Notes under the pieces: model-generated
Databases searched by the model: none
What the model saw: only the letters and a program-made list of their open reading frames with translations
What the model was told of the DNA's origin: nothing
Source: Silanimonas lenta DSM 16282
Lineage (GTDB): Bacteria > Pseudomonadota > Gammaproteobacteria > Xanthomonadales > Xanthomonadaceae
Assembly (NCBI RefSeq): GCF_000429065.1
Contig: NZ_AUBD01000001.1
Location: forward strand, 186,001 to 250,000
Reading direction: 5' to 3'
Length of the DNA: 64,000 nt
Shown here: positions 41,007 to 48,494 of the stretch, in pieces
Layout of the letters: the number at the start of each line of letters is the position of its first letter
Numbering within the stretch: the stretch's first letter is position 1
Program-made: the position numbers and the translations under genes

Positions 41007-42127
41007 CAGAGCACCGCCACCGGATAGGCGCCGAGGATCTTCACCGAGGAGGCGAAGGCGCCGAGCTGGTCCAGGGCGGCACGCATCTCCGGCTGTTCCA
41101 CATGGCCCGAGACATCGATGAAGAAGGCGTATTCCCAGCGCCGGGTATGGGCCGGGCGCGACTCGATGCGGTTCAGCGACAGGCCGTTCTCGGCGAAGGG
41201 CTTGAGCACGCCGAACAGGGCGCCCGGCTGGTCGTTGACGAATACCAGCAGCGAGGTGCGGTCGTGGCCGCAGGGCGGCAGCAGCTCGCGGCCCAGCACC
41301 AGGAAGCGGGTGGTGTTGTCGGCCCGGTCGTTCACCGGCCCGGCGATGGTCTTGAGGCCATAGACATGGGCCGCGCTCTCGCCGGCCAGCGCGGCCGCAT
41401 CATCGGCGTTGCGGGCGCGGCGGGCGGCATCGGCATTGCTGGGGGTCGGCACCAGCTCGGCCTTCGGCAGGTTGGCGCGCAGCCAGGCCTTGCACTGTGC
41501 CAGCGACTGCGGGTGGGCGTAGACGCGCTCGATGTCCTCGATGCGGCCGGTGCGGCCCAGCAGGTACTGGTGGATGCCGAGTTCGACCTCGCCGCAGATC
41601 TTCAGCGAAGAGGTGAGGAACATGTCGAGCGTGGACTGGATGGTGCCCTGCCCCGAGTTCTCGACCGGGACCACGCCGAAGTCGGCGTTGCCGGCCTCCA
41701 CTTCCTGGAACACCTCCTCGATGCTGGCGAGCGGCAGGCCTCGTGCCGAATGGCCGAAGTGCTTGTGCACCGCCTGCTGCGAGAAGGTGCCCTCGGGGCC
41801 GAGGTAGCCCACCTTGAGCGGTTCTTGCTGGGCGAGGCAGGCCGACATGATCTCGCGGAACAGGCGCACCAGCACCTCGTCGGCCAGCGGGCCCTCGTTG
41901 CGGTCGACCACCCGGCGCAGGATCTGCGCCTCGCGCTCCGGGCGGTAATAGTCGACCGCGGCCTTCAGCGGGCCTTTCGCACGCCCTACCTGCTGCGCCC
42001 AGCGGGCGCGCTCGGCAATCAGCCGCTGGATCTGCTCGTCGATGCCGTCGATGCGGGCGCGCACCGCGGCGAGATCCAGGGGAGCCGCCTCGCCGGAGGG
42101 CGGACTGGCCTGCGACTCGTCGCTCAT
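41006..42127 (-). CDS. pheA: bifunctional chorismate mutase / prephenate dehydratase (P-protein)
   Basis: Converts chorismate through prephenate to phenylpyruvate. It has 373 residues. The N-terminal AroQ mutase (about 18-105) has VRARIDGIDEQIQRLIAERARWAQQVGRAKG and YRPEREAQILRRV. The dehydratase has GYLGPEGTFSQQAV, DFGVVPVENSGQGTIQST, HPQSLAQCKAWL and the NADDAAALAGESAA stretch. The C-terminal ACT domain has LLVFVNDQPGALFGVLKPF and LNRIESRPAHTRRWEYAFF, the phenylalanine feedback site. It lies four bases after serC. Confidence 0.96.
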   Translation of the reverse strand: MSDESQASPPSGEAAPLDLAAVRARIDGIDEQIQRLIAERARWAQQVGRAKGPLKAAVDYYRPEREAQILRRVVDRNEGPLADEVLVRLFREIMSACLAQQEPLKVGYLGPEGTFSQQAVHKHFGHSARGLPLASIEEVFQEVEAGNADFGVVPVENSGQGTIQSTLDMFLTSSLKICGEVELGIHQYLLGRTGRIEDIERVYAHPQSLAQCKAWLRANLPKAELVPTPSNADAARRARNADDAAALAGESAAHVYGLKTIAGPVNDRADNTTRFLVLGRELLPPCGHDRTSLLVFVNDQPGALFGVLKPFAENGLSLNRIESRPAHTRRWEYAFFIDVSGHVEQPEMRAALDQLGAFASSVKILGAYPVAVL

Positions 42128-42131
42128 GCCC

Positions 42132-43217
42132 TCACCCGTGGCGGCGGGCGAAATCGCCCATGAAATCGACCAGGGCCGCCACCGCTTCGTACGGCAGGGC
42201 GTTGTAGAGCGAGGCGCGCATGCCGCCGAGATCGCGGTGGCCTTTCAGCGCCAGCAGGCCGGCAGCCTCCGATTCCCTGAGGAAGGCGGCATCGAGGGCT
42301 GGATCGTGCAGCATGAAGGGTACGTTCATCAGCGAGCGCGCTTCCTTCGTCACCGGGTTGCGGTAGAAGCCCCCGCTGCCGTCGATGGCCGCGTACAGGG
42401 CCTCGGCCTTGCGGCGGTTGCGGGCGGCGAACTCGGCCACCCCGCCCTGCTCGCGCATCCACTCGAAGACCAGGCCGGCGAGGTACCAGGCAAAGGTGGG
42501 GGGCGTATTGAGCATCGAGCCCTGGGCCGCATGCTCCTTGTAGCTGAGGATCTTGGCCCGCGGCTGGCCGGGGCGCTCCAGCAGGTCCTTGCGGATCACC
42601 ATCACCACGAGCCCGGAGGGCCCGATGTTCTTCTGCGCGCCCGCATAGATGACGCCATACTTCGTCACGTCGATCGGGCGCGAGAGGATCGAGGAACTGA
42701 AGTCCGCCACCAGCGGTACGCCGCCGGTGTCGATGGCCTCGGGGAACTCGACGCCGTGGATGGTTTCATTGGCCGCGAGGTGGACGAAGGCGGCTCCGGG
42801 ATCGATGGTGTAGCTGCCGGCGGCCGGCAGCGTGGTGTACTGGCTGGCGGCGGTGTCGGCGACGACGTTCACCGCGCAGTGCGCCTTGCCCTCGCTGGCG
42901 GCCTTCTTGCTCCAGGCGCCGGTGACGAGGTAGTCGGCGCGCTGCCCGGGGCTGGCGAGGTTCATCGGCAGCAGGGCGAAGTGGGTGGTCGCGCCGCCCT
43001 GGAGGAAGAGCACGGCGTAGTCTCCGGGGATGCCCATCAGGGCGCGGAGGTCGGCCTCGGCCTTCTCCGCAAGGGCGATGAAGGCCTTGCCGCGGTGCGA
43101 GACCTCCATCACCGAGGCACGCTCGCCGCCCCATTCGAGCAGCTCGGCCTGCGCCCGGCGCAGCACCGGCTCCGGAAGCACCGCCGGACCGGCACTGAAG
43201 TTGAATCCCCGCGACAT
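42132..43217 (-). CDS. serC: 3-phosphoserine aminotransferase
   Basis: Makes phosphoserine for serine synthesis and also serves pyridoxal phosphate synthesis. The ATG at 43217 is preceded by GGAGG and starts MSRGFNFSAGPAVLPEPVL; 361 residues, the family length. The PLP Lys lies in YAGAQKNIGPSGLV; other motifs are LFLQGGATTHFALLPMNL and NVPFMLHDPALDAAFL. It heads the serC-pheA-hisC-aroA-cmk run. Confidence 0.97.
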   Translation of the reverse strand: MSRGFNFSAGPAVLPEPVLRRAQAELLEWGGERASVMEVSHRGKAFIALAEKAEADLRALMGIPGDYAVLFLQGGATTHFALLPMNLASPGQRADYLVTGAWSKKAASEGKAHCAVNVVADTAASQYTTLPAAGSYTIDPGAAFVHLAANETIHGVEFPEAIDTGGVPLVADFSSSILSRPIDVTKYGVIYAGAQKNIGPSGLVVMVIRKDLLERPGQPRAKILSYKEHAAQGSMLNTPPTFAWYLAGLVFEWMREQGGVAEFAARNRRKAEALYAAIDGSGGFYRNPVTKEARSLMNVPFMLHDPALDAAFLRESEAAGLLALKGHRDLGGMRASLYNALPYEAVAALVDFMGDFARRHG

Positions 43218-43276
43218 CTTTCCACCTCCCATGGACGAAGCGCCGACGCTAGCACGCGCCGGCATCGTGCCGACAG

Positions 43277-43291
43277 TAGGCAAGATGCCTA
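43277..43291. promoter_or_regulatory. inverted repeat upstream of serC
   Basis: TAGGCA-AGA-TGCCTA, six-base perfect arms, 60 bases before the serC ATG in a 135-base gap after the FHA gene. Its position suits an operator or promoter element. No convincing -35/-10 pair is seen beside it. Confidence 0.4.
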
Positions 43292-43352
43292 GAGCCGAAT
43301 CTCGAAATGCCCGTTGGGCATGGCCCGGCCTCCACCGTGGCCGGCCGGAGGC

Positions 43353-44192
43353 TCAGCCTTTCGGCGCGTAGACGAAGAAGGCGGTGAGCGCCGCGGCGAG
43401 CGCGGCGGCGGCGGCGATCAGAAGGTAGATGCCGGTGGGGTCGCGGCGTTTCGCCGGCGCGGGCGTGCTGCCCTGCACCGGCACCCGGATGGCCTGCATC
43501 GAGGCCACGGTCTTGGCTTCGCGGGCGCGGGCGGCGGCGGTCTGCGGCGCCCGGTTGAGAACCGGCACTTCGAGCACGAAGCGGACGGTGCCGATCTCGA
43601 TCTGGTCGCCGGCGGCAAGCACGGCGGAGCGCACGGCATGGCCATTCACCCGCAGGCTGGCTCCCGGAGCGACCGCGCGGATGACCAGCCGGCCGTCCTC
43701 GAGGTCGATCAGGGCGTGGCGCTCCAGCACGCCCTCCCCCTCGACCCGCGGATCGCAGCCGCTGCCGCTGCCCAGCACCCGCGGCCCCTGCAGCGGCAGG
43801 CTGCGGCCGAACCAGATTCCGGCCATGCCGCGCAGCACGGCTCGGGGCGCGGCACTGGCCCAGTCGCCGCCGCTGCGCCGGCCCTGGCCGTTCTCGGCGG
43901 CCTCGGGGGGCGGCTGGTCGGATTCGATGCGCACCTGCACGCCGGAGAGGCAGACGAGGTCGCCCGGGCGCAGGTGGGCGATGCGTTTCACCGGGCGGGC
44001 ATTCACCACCACCGGGGCCTCCTGCGGCACCGTGAGCCACTGGCCACGACGCCCGGCGGCGAAGACCGCATGCAGCGGCGAGAGTCCGGGAATGATGACC
44101 GACGTGCCGCCGCCGGCCGCGCTGCCGACACCCACCTGACCCTGCTCGATGTTGATCGCGGCGTGCTCGCCGTTGGGGAACGTCAGTCGCAT
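43353..44192 (-). CDS. membrane protein with two FHA domains
   Basis: 279 residues, start at ATG 44192 behind AGGAGG. The first forkhead-associated domain is at 1-95 (VGVGSAAGGG, PGLSPLHAVF, VVVNARPVKRIAHLRPGDLVCL) and the second at about 130-205 (VLGSGSGCDPRV, ERHALIDLEDGRLVIRAV, LRVNGHAV, LAAGDQIEIG). FHA domains bind phosphothreonine; the first keeps the SxxH motif, whereas in the second Ser is replaced (VLERH), so its binding ability is doubtful. A C-terminal membrane helix (IYLLIAAAAALAAALTAFFV) anchors the protein with the FHA part cytoplasmic. No Ser/Thr kinase gene is nearby. Confidence 0.82.
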   Translation of the reverse strand: MRLTFPNGEHAAINIEQGQVGVGSAAGGGTSVIIPGLSPLHAVFAAGRRGQWLTVPQEAPVVVNARPVKRIAHLRPGDLVCLSGVQVRIESDQPPPEAAENGQGRRSGGDWASAAPRAVLRGMAGIWFGRSLPLQGPRVLGSGSGCDPRVEGEGVLERHALIDLEDGRLVIRAVAPGASLRVNGHAVRSAVLAAGDQIEIGTVRFVLEVPVLNRAPQTAAARAREAKTVASMQAIRVPVQGSTPAPAKRRDPTGIYLLIAAAAALAAALTAFFVYAPKG

Positions 44193-44270
44193 GGGGCCTC
44201 CTGCCGGCCGAAAGGTAGCACAAGCCCCGGCGCGCTGGCCGCCGGCCGCCGGCTGGCGCAGAATCGGCGG

Positions 44271-44549
44271 ATGGCCGACATCGATTTCCGCCGCAGGCAT
44301 GCCCTCCCGCTCAAGGACGCCAAGGCGCGGGTGGAGCGCATCGCCGAACACATCGCCGGGCGCTTCGACCTCGACTATGGCTGGCGCGGCAACACCCTCG
44401 CCTTCTCGCGCAGCGGGGTGGAAGGCGAGATCACGGTAACGGCGAAGGAAGTGCACGTGCTGGTGCGGCTCGGCTTCCTGCTGTTCGCCCTGCGGCCGGC
44501 GATCGAGCGCGAGATCGAGCGCACCTTCGTCGAGCAGTTCGAGTCCTGA
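44271..44549 (+). CDS. polyhydroxyalkanoic acid system family protein
   Basis: 92-residue small protein of the PHA granule-region family (PHA_gran_rgn). Sequence features: MADIDFRRRHALPLKDAKARVERIAEHIAGRF, YGWRGNTLAFSRSGVEGEITV, VLVRLGFLLFALRPAIEREIERTF. Members occur beside PHA synthase and phasin genes, but their biochemical role is unknown. Here it is divergent from the FHA gene and 22 bases from the convergent unknown gene. A phasin and a patatin-like lipase follow within 2.5 kb. Confidence 0.85.
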   Translation: MADIDFRRRHALPLKDAKARVERIAEHIAGRFDLDYGWRGNTLAFSRSGVEGEITVTAKEVHVLVRLGFLLFALRPAIEREIERTFVEQFES

Positions 44550-44571
44550 AGGCGAGGCCGAGGCCCTGGCC

Positions 44572-45306
44572 TCAGGGCTCGCCGAAGCCCGCGCCGAAGG
44601 GCTCCGGATGGCCGGCGAACAGGCGCCGGCTGACTTCGCTCTCGCCGCGCTCGACACGGGCGAGGAAGGGCCCGGCCCCGCCCAGGGCGTCGAAGGCCTG
44701 GAAGCCGCGCTCGAGGAAGGACTGCAGTTCGGAGAGCCCGGCCGCCTTCGCCGGCAGGCGGGCAGCCCGCAGCAGCCGGTACACCCCGTGGCGCCGCACT
44801 GCGGCATCGAGGCTCTGGCCCACCGCCACCACCAGGCGGATCTGCCGCCGGCGCAGCCGCGGGAAGCCGGCATCGCGGTAGATCTCGGCATAGCGCCGCA
44901 CGTCGAGCCGCTGATAACGGCGCCGGCGCATCGCATCCACCAGCCTCAGGTCGAAGGCATGGCTCAAGGCATGCAATTCGATCGCATCCCGGGCCGCCGC
45001 CAGCAAGCTTTCCGGCAGCAGGTGCACCATCACCGGCATGATCCGGTCCACGTCACGGTCGCGGGCGCTGTAGTCGCGATCGCCGTAGAGGTCGGACAGG
45101 AAGAAGCGTCCGGCCGGCGCCATTGCCGGGTCGGCCAGGACGTCGGTGAAGCTGCGCTCGAGCCGGGCGGCCTGCCAGGCGCGGAGCACCGACAGGGCCG
45201 GCGAGCGGTTCCTCGGATCGTCGGGCGCGAACACCTCGGCGCGCCAGCGCAGCCGCCGGGCGATGGCAGCCTTGAGAAGCGGGCGCCGGGAGCTGTCGTC
45301 GGCCAT
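44572..45306 (-). CDS. conserved protein of unknown function next to lipid-granule genes
   Basis: 244 residues, predicted soluble, Arg- and Ala-rich and largely helical. The most distinctive part is APAGRFFLSDLYGDRDYSARDRDVDRIMPVM (residues about 63-95). Further on are LHALSHAFDLRLVDAM, RYAEIYRDAGFPRLRRRQI and a C-terminal FLERGFQAFDALGGAGPFLARVERGE. I have the impression of having seen FFLSDLYG-type proteins near storage-lipid genes, but I cannot name a family or an activity. It is divergent from the patatin gene (90-base gap), so shared regulation is possible. Confidence 0.7.
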   Translation of the reverse strand: MADDSSRRPLLKAAIARRLRWRAEVFAPDDPRNRSPALSVLRAWQAARLERSFTDVLADPAMAPAGRFFLSDLYGDRDYSARDRDVDRIMPVMVHLLPESLLAAARDAIELHALSHAFDLRLVDAMRRRRYQRLDVRRYAEIYRDAGFPRLRRRQIRLVVAVGQSLDAAVRRHGVYRLLRAARLPAKAAGLSELQSFLERGFQAFDALGGAGPFLARVERGESEVSRRLFAGHPEPFGAGFGEP

Positions 45307-45396
45307 GGTCGTATCGGAGGGAATACCGGGGCCATCATGAACCGCCGCCCGGGCTTGGGGCTAGAATCCGGGCGCTCTCCCGACAAGGCAGTGCCC

Positions 45397-46674
45397 ATGC
45401 TCGTCGTCCAGCCCGCCGCTCCCCGCACGCCAAGCCAAGGCCGGATCGGCCTTGCCATCGCCGGCGGCGGCCCTACCGGGGGCATGTACGAGCTCGGCGC
45501 GCTGCGCGCCCTCGACCGTGCCATCGAAGGCCTCGACCTCACCCGCCTCGAGGTCTATGTGGGCGTGAGTTCCGGGGCCTTCCTCGCCGCAGGGCTGGCC
45601 AACCGCCTCAGCACCGAGGAGATGTGCCGCATCTTCCTCACCGGCGATGCCGAGGTGCAGTTCCGCCCCGAGATGTTCCTCAAGCCGGCCTTCGGCGAAT
45701 ACCTGCGGCGGGCCGCGAACGCGCCACGGCTGCTGCTGCGCTGGGCGCGCGAGGCCGTGGCCGACCCGGCGCGAGCCTCGCTCGGCGAACTGCTGACGCG
45801 GCTCGGCGGCGTGGTGCCGAACGGCCTGTTCGACAATGACGAGGTCGAGCTGTTCCTGCGCCGGCTGTTCACCTCGGGCGGACGCAGCAACGATTTCCGC
45901 GAGCTCGCCGCCGCCCTGTATGTGGTGGCGGTGGATCTCGACAGCGGCAAGGCCGTGCGCTTCGGCGGTCCGCACTGGGAGGACGTGCCGATCTCCCGTG
46001 CCGTACAGGCCAGCGCCGCCCTACCCGGCCTCTATCCGCCGGTGTGCATCCGCGGCCACCATTTCGTGGACGGCGCGCTGCGTCGCACCATGCATGCCTC
46101 CGTCGCGCTGGACAAGGGCATCGACCTGCTACTCGGCGTGAACCCGTTCGTGCCCTTCAATGCCAGCCGCGGCGGTAAGCGTCCGGCCGGGCTCGACCGG
46201 CTCGAGCAGGGCGGCCTGCCGGTGGTGCTCTCGCAGACCTTCCGCACCCTGCTGCAGAGCCGGATGCAGGTGGGGCTGGAGAAATACGCCCGGCAGTACC
46301 CGCACACCGACCAGCTGGTGATGGAGCCCGACGAGGACGACGGCGAGATGTTCTTCACCAGCGTGTTCAGTTATGACCACCGTCTGCGGGTCTGCGAATA
46401 CGCCTTCCGCGCCACCCTCAAGGATCTGCGCGAGCGCCGCGAAACCCTGGCTCCGCTGTTTGCCCGCCACGGCCTGCGCCTGCGCGACGAGGTGCTCGGT
46501 GCTCCCAATCCGTCGATCCTCGATGGCGTGGGACCTCGCCGCCACCGCACCGAGACCACGGCGCGCCTCGCCCGTTCGCTCGACGAGCTGGAGGCGCGCC
46601 TGCGCGAAGAAAGCCGCCCGCGCGGCGGCCGCCGGCCACGGCCGCGCAAGGCGGCGAGAGCCCTGGACGGCTAG
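45397..46674 (+). CDS. patatin-like phospholipase family protein
   Basis: Predicted serine lipid acyl hydrolase, 425 residues from ATG 45397. The Ser-Asp dyad is complete: oxyanion loop GGGPTGG (23-29), nucleophile Ser58 in GVSSG, and Asp225 in HHFVDGAL. The C-terminal 70 residues are basic (RPRGGRRPRPRKAARAL), suggesting contact with anionic surfaces. The protein lacks a signal peptide, so it should act in the cytoplasm. Set between a PHA-granule-type gene and a phasin gene, it may attack granule lipid or polymer or release acyl chains from membrane lipids. TAGAAT at 45362-45367 could be a -10 element. Confidence 0.9.
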   Translation: MLVVQPAAPRTPSQGRIGLAIAGGGPTGGMYELGALRALDRAIEGLDLTRLEVYVGVSSGAFLAAGLANRLSTEEMCRIFLTGDAEVQFRPEMFLKPAFGEYLRRAANAPRLLLRWAREAVADPARASLGELLTRLGGVVPNGLFDNDEVELFLRRLFTSGGRSNDFRELAAALYVVAVDLDSGKAVRFGGPHWEDVPISRAVQASAALPGLYPPVCIRGHHFVDGALRRTMHASVALDKGIDLLLGVNPFVPFNASRGGKRPAGLDRLEQGGLPVVLSQTFRTLLQSRMQVGLEKYARQYPHTDQLVMEPDEDDGEMFFTSVFSYDHRLRVCEYAFRATLKDLRERRETLAPLFARHGLRLRDEVLGAPNPSILDGVGPRRHRTETTARLARSLDELEARLREESRPRGGRRPRPRKAARALDG

Positions 46675-46756
46675 CCCGGGGCTGGTGTGAATGCTCTAGC
46701 CCCCGTACCGAGACTGCCATCACCGTACCCCCTCCCCCTGCACAGGACCGAGGCCC

Positions 46757-47359
46757 ATGGCCAAGCTGAAGAAGTCGACCCGCACCGCCAAGAAATCCGC
46801 CGCCCCCGCGGATCTGCAGGCCAAGGCCGAGCAGCTCTCCCGCAGCCTCGCCGATTCCGCCCAGCAGGTCTGGCTGGCCGGCATCGGGGCATTCCAGCGC
46901 GCCCAGCAGGAGGGCAGCAAGCTGTTCGACGCCCTGGTGAAGGAAGGCGCCTCCTTCGAGGCCGTGACCCGCAAGCTCGCCACCGGCCGCGTCGATGCCG
47001 TGCGCGATGCCGTCGAGGAGCGCGTCGGTTCGGTGCGTGAGCGGGCCGTCGATACCTGGGACCGCCTCGAGAAGGTGTTCGAGGAGCGCGTGCAGCGCGC
47101 CCTCACCCGGCTTGGCGTGCCCACGCGCGAGGATCTCGCCGAGCTCAGCACCCGCGTCGATGCCCTGACCCGCGCGGTGAAGCAGCGCGGCAGCGCCCCG
47201 GCCGCGAAGCCGGCCGGCAAGGCCGTGGCGAAGAAGGCCGCGGTGAAGAAGGCCAAGCCCGCTCCGCGCGCGGCGAAGCCGGCGGCCCCCAAGGCTCCGG
47301 CCCGGGCCCGCAAGGCCGCGCTGGCCAGCGTCGCCGCTCCCGAGGCCCCGCAGGGCTGA
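46757..47359 (+). CDS. phasin family protein with histone-H1-like tail (PhaF-type)
   Basis: 200 residues. The first 140 are an amphipathic helical phasin domain: LADSAQQVWLAGIGAFQRAQQEGSKLFDALVKEG followed by a coiled coil (RVDAVRDAVEERVGSVRERAVDTWDRLEKVFEERV) and LGVPTREDLAELSTRVDAL, all typical of PhaF/PhaI. The last 55 residues are a Lys/Ala/Pro repeat tail (AKPAGKAVAKKAAVKKAKPAP), as in PhaF, where the tail binds DNA and the domain coats storage granules, helping to segregate them. It follows the patatin gene by 82 bases with the same orientation. Confidence 0.9.
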   Translation: MAKLKKSTRTAKKSAAPADLQAKAEQLSRSLADSAQQVWLAGIGAFQRAQQEGSKLFDALVKEGASFEAVTRKLATGRVDAVRDAVEERVGSVRERAVDTWDRLEKVFEERVQRALTRLGVPTREDLAELSTRVDALTRAVKQRGSAPAAKPAGKAVAKKAAVKKAKPAPRAAKPAAPKAPARARKAALASVAAPEAPQG

Positions 47360-47427
47360 TCCCGTTTTCCACCCGCGCCTTCCGGCTGCCGCCCTCCCCG
47401 GCGGCCTCGGGCCGGGCTGGTTCCCGC

Positions 47428-47458
47428 CGCGGCGCCCATAGGGCGCCGCGTGGCTTTT
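47428..47458 (+). terminator. hairpin terminator after the phasin gene
   Basis: Ten-base-pair stem, CGCGGCGCCC (47428-47437) with GGGCGCCGCG (47441-47450) and loop ATA, followed by TGGCTTTT. It lies 68 bases after the phasin stop and 43 before the next gene. Confidence 0.6.
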
Positions 47459-47500
47459 GGGCTACCCTTCGCTCCCCCCGCCGTACGTGGTTTTGACCGG

Positions 47501-48463
47501 ATGAGTGTCTTCCTCCCCCTGCTCCTCGCCCTGCTCGTCGTCGCCGGCCTGATCGCCGCCAGCCGCCTGTGGTTCGACCGCGTGCAACGGCGGCGCCTCG
47601 TCGGACAGATCGGCATCGAGGTACTGGCTGCCCGCCACTGGCGCGATGGCATGGGCCTGCTCCTGCGCGCTCTCGAGGCCGAGGGCTACCACGCCGAGGC
47701 CGATGCCCCGGCCGGCGCTCCCACTGGCGAGAAACTGCTGCGCCGCGCAGGCGGCAGCACCCTGTTCGTCTACAAGCATGGCACCGCCTACAGCCTCGCC
47801 CCTGCCGTCCTGCGCGAGGTCGAGCGGCGGCGCCAGGAGACCGAGGCCGACGATGTGCTGCTCGCCACCCTGGGCAGCATCGAGCCCGAGACCCTGGCCC
47901 AGGCCGCGCGCCTGCCGGTGCGCTGCCTGGACGGCGCCGAGGTCTGGCGCCGGGTGGAGCCGTTGCTCGACGGCCCCACCCGCGAAGGCATCCAGGCCGA
48001 GGCCGAGACCAAGGTCACCCGGCCGCGCCAACTGGCCACCCTGGGCGCGGCCGTCGCCGGCCTGGCGATCGTGGTGGGCGGCGGCGGCCTGCTCTCCGAG
48101 CTTCCGGCCCCGTCTCCGGAGGGAACCCCGGTCGCATCATCGCCGCTTCCGGCCACCGCTCGCCCGGCGCCGTCCGCGCTGGCGGAAGCCGGCGCCGGAG
48201 TGGCGACCCCGGAAAAAACGGCCCGGAGCGAAGACCCGGCAACGCGCCGCGCTGCCCTGGCCACGGCCCTGATCGCCCTGCCCGAGTTCGGCACCGCAGT
48301 GTGGTCCAGCAACACCACCCTGGTGCTGACACTCAAGGCCCGCGTCGATGCCGAGGAGGCGGTGGCCCGCGCCTGCACTCTCGCCGAGCGCTACCCCGAG
48401 CTGCGCGAGGTGCGGCTGCAGATCGAGGCCGGACAGGACGTACGCTGGCGCCGCTGCGGCTGA
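47501..48463 (+). CDS. membrane-anchored protein with degenerate Mrr-type nuclease domain
   Basis: 320 residues. An N-terminal helix (FLPLLLALLVVAGLIAA) is followed by a domain like the Mrr/PD-(D/E)XK fold: GMGLLLRALEAEGYHAEADA, GEKLLRRAGGSTLFVYKHG, AVLREVERRRQ, ADDVLLATLGSIEPETLAQA and CLDGAEVWRRVEPLL. In active Mrr domains the central motif is D-x(n)-(E/Q)-x-K; here it reads E ... VYK, keeping only Lys, so nuclease activity is doubtful. A second helix (LATLGAAVAGLAIVVGGGGLL, about 170-190) leads to a Pro/Ala-rich, probably periplasmic, segment and a small C-terminal domain with two Cys. ATG 47501 precedes the first helix. Role unknown. Confidence 0.7.
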   Translation: MSVFLPLLLALLVVAGLIAASRLWFDRVQRRRLVGQIGIEVLAARHWRDGMGLLLRALEAEGYHAEADAPAGAPTGEKLLRRAGGSTLFVYKHGTAYSLAPAVLREVERRRQETEADDVLLATLGSIEPETLAQAARLPVRCLDGAEVWRRVEPLLDGPTREGIQAEAETKVTRPRQLATLGAAVAGLAIVVGGGGLLSELPAPSPEGTPVASSPLPATARPAPSALAEAGAGVATPEKTARSEDPATRRAALATALIALPEFGTAVWSSNTTLVLTLKARVDAEEAVARACTLAERYPELREVRLQIEAGQDVRWRRCG

Positions 48464-48494
48464 AGACCGCACGGCGGCACTCGCCGCGAATGCC

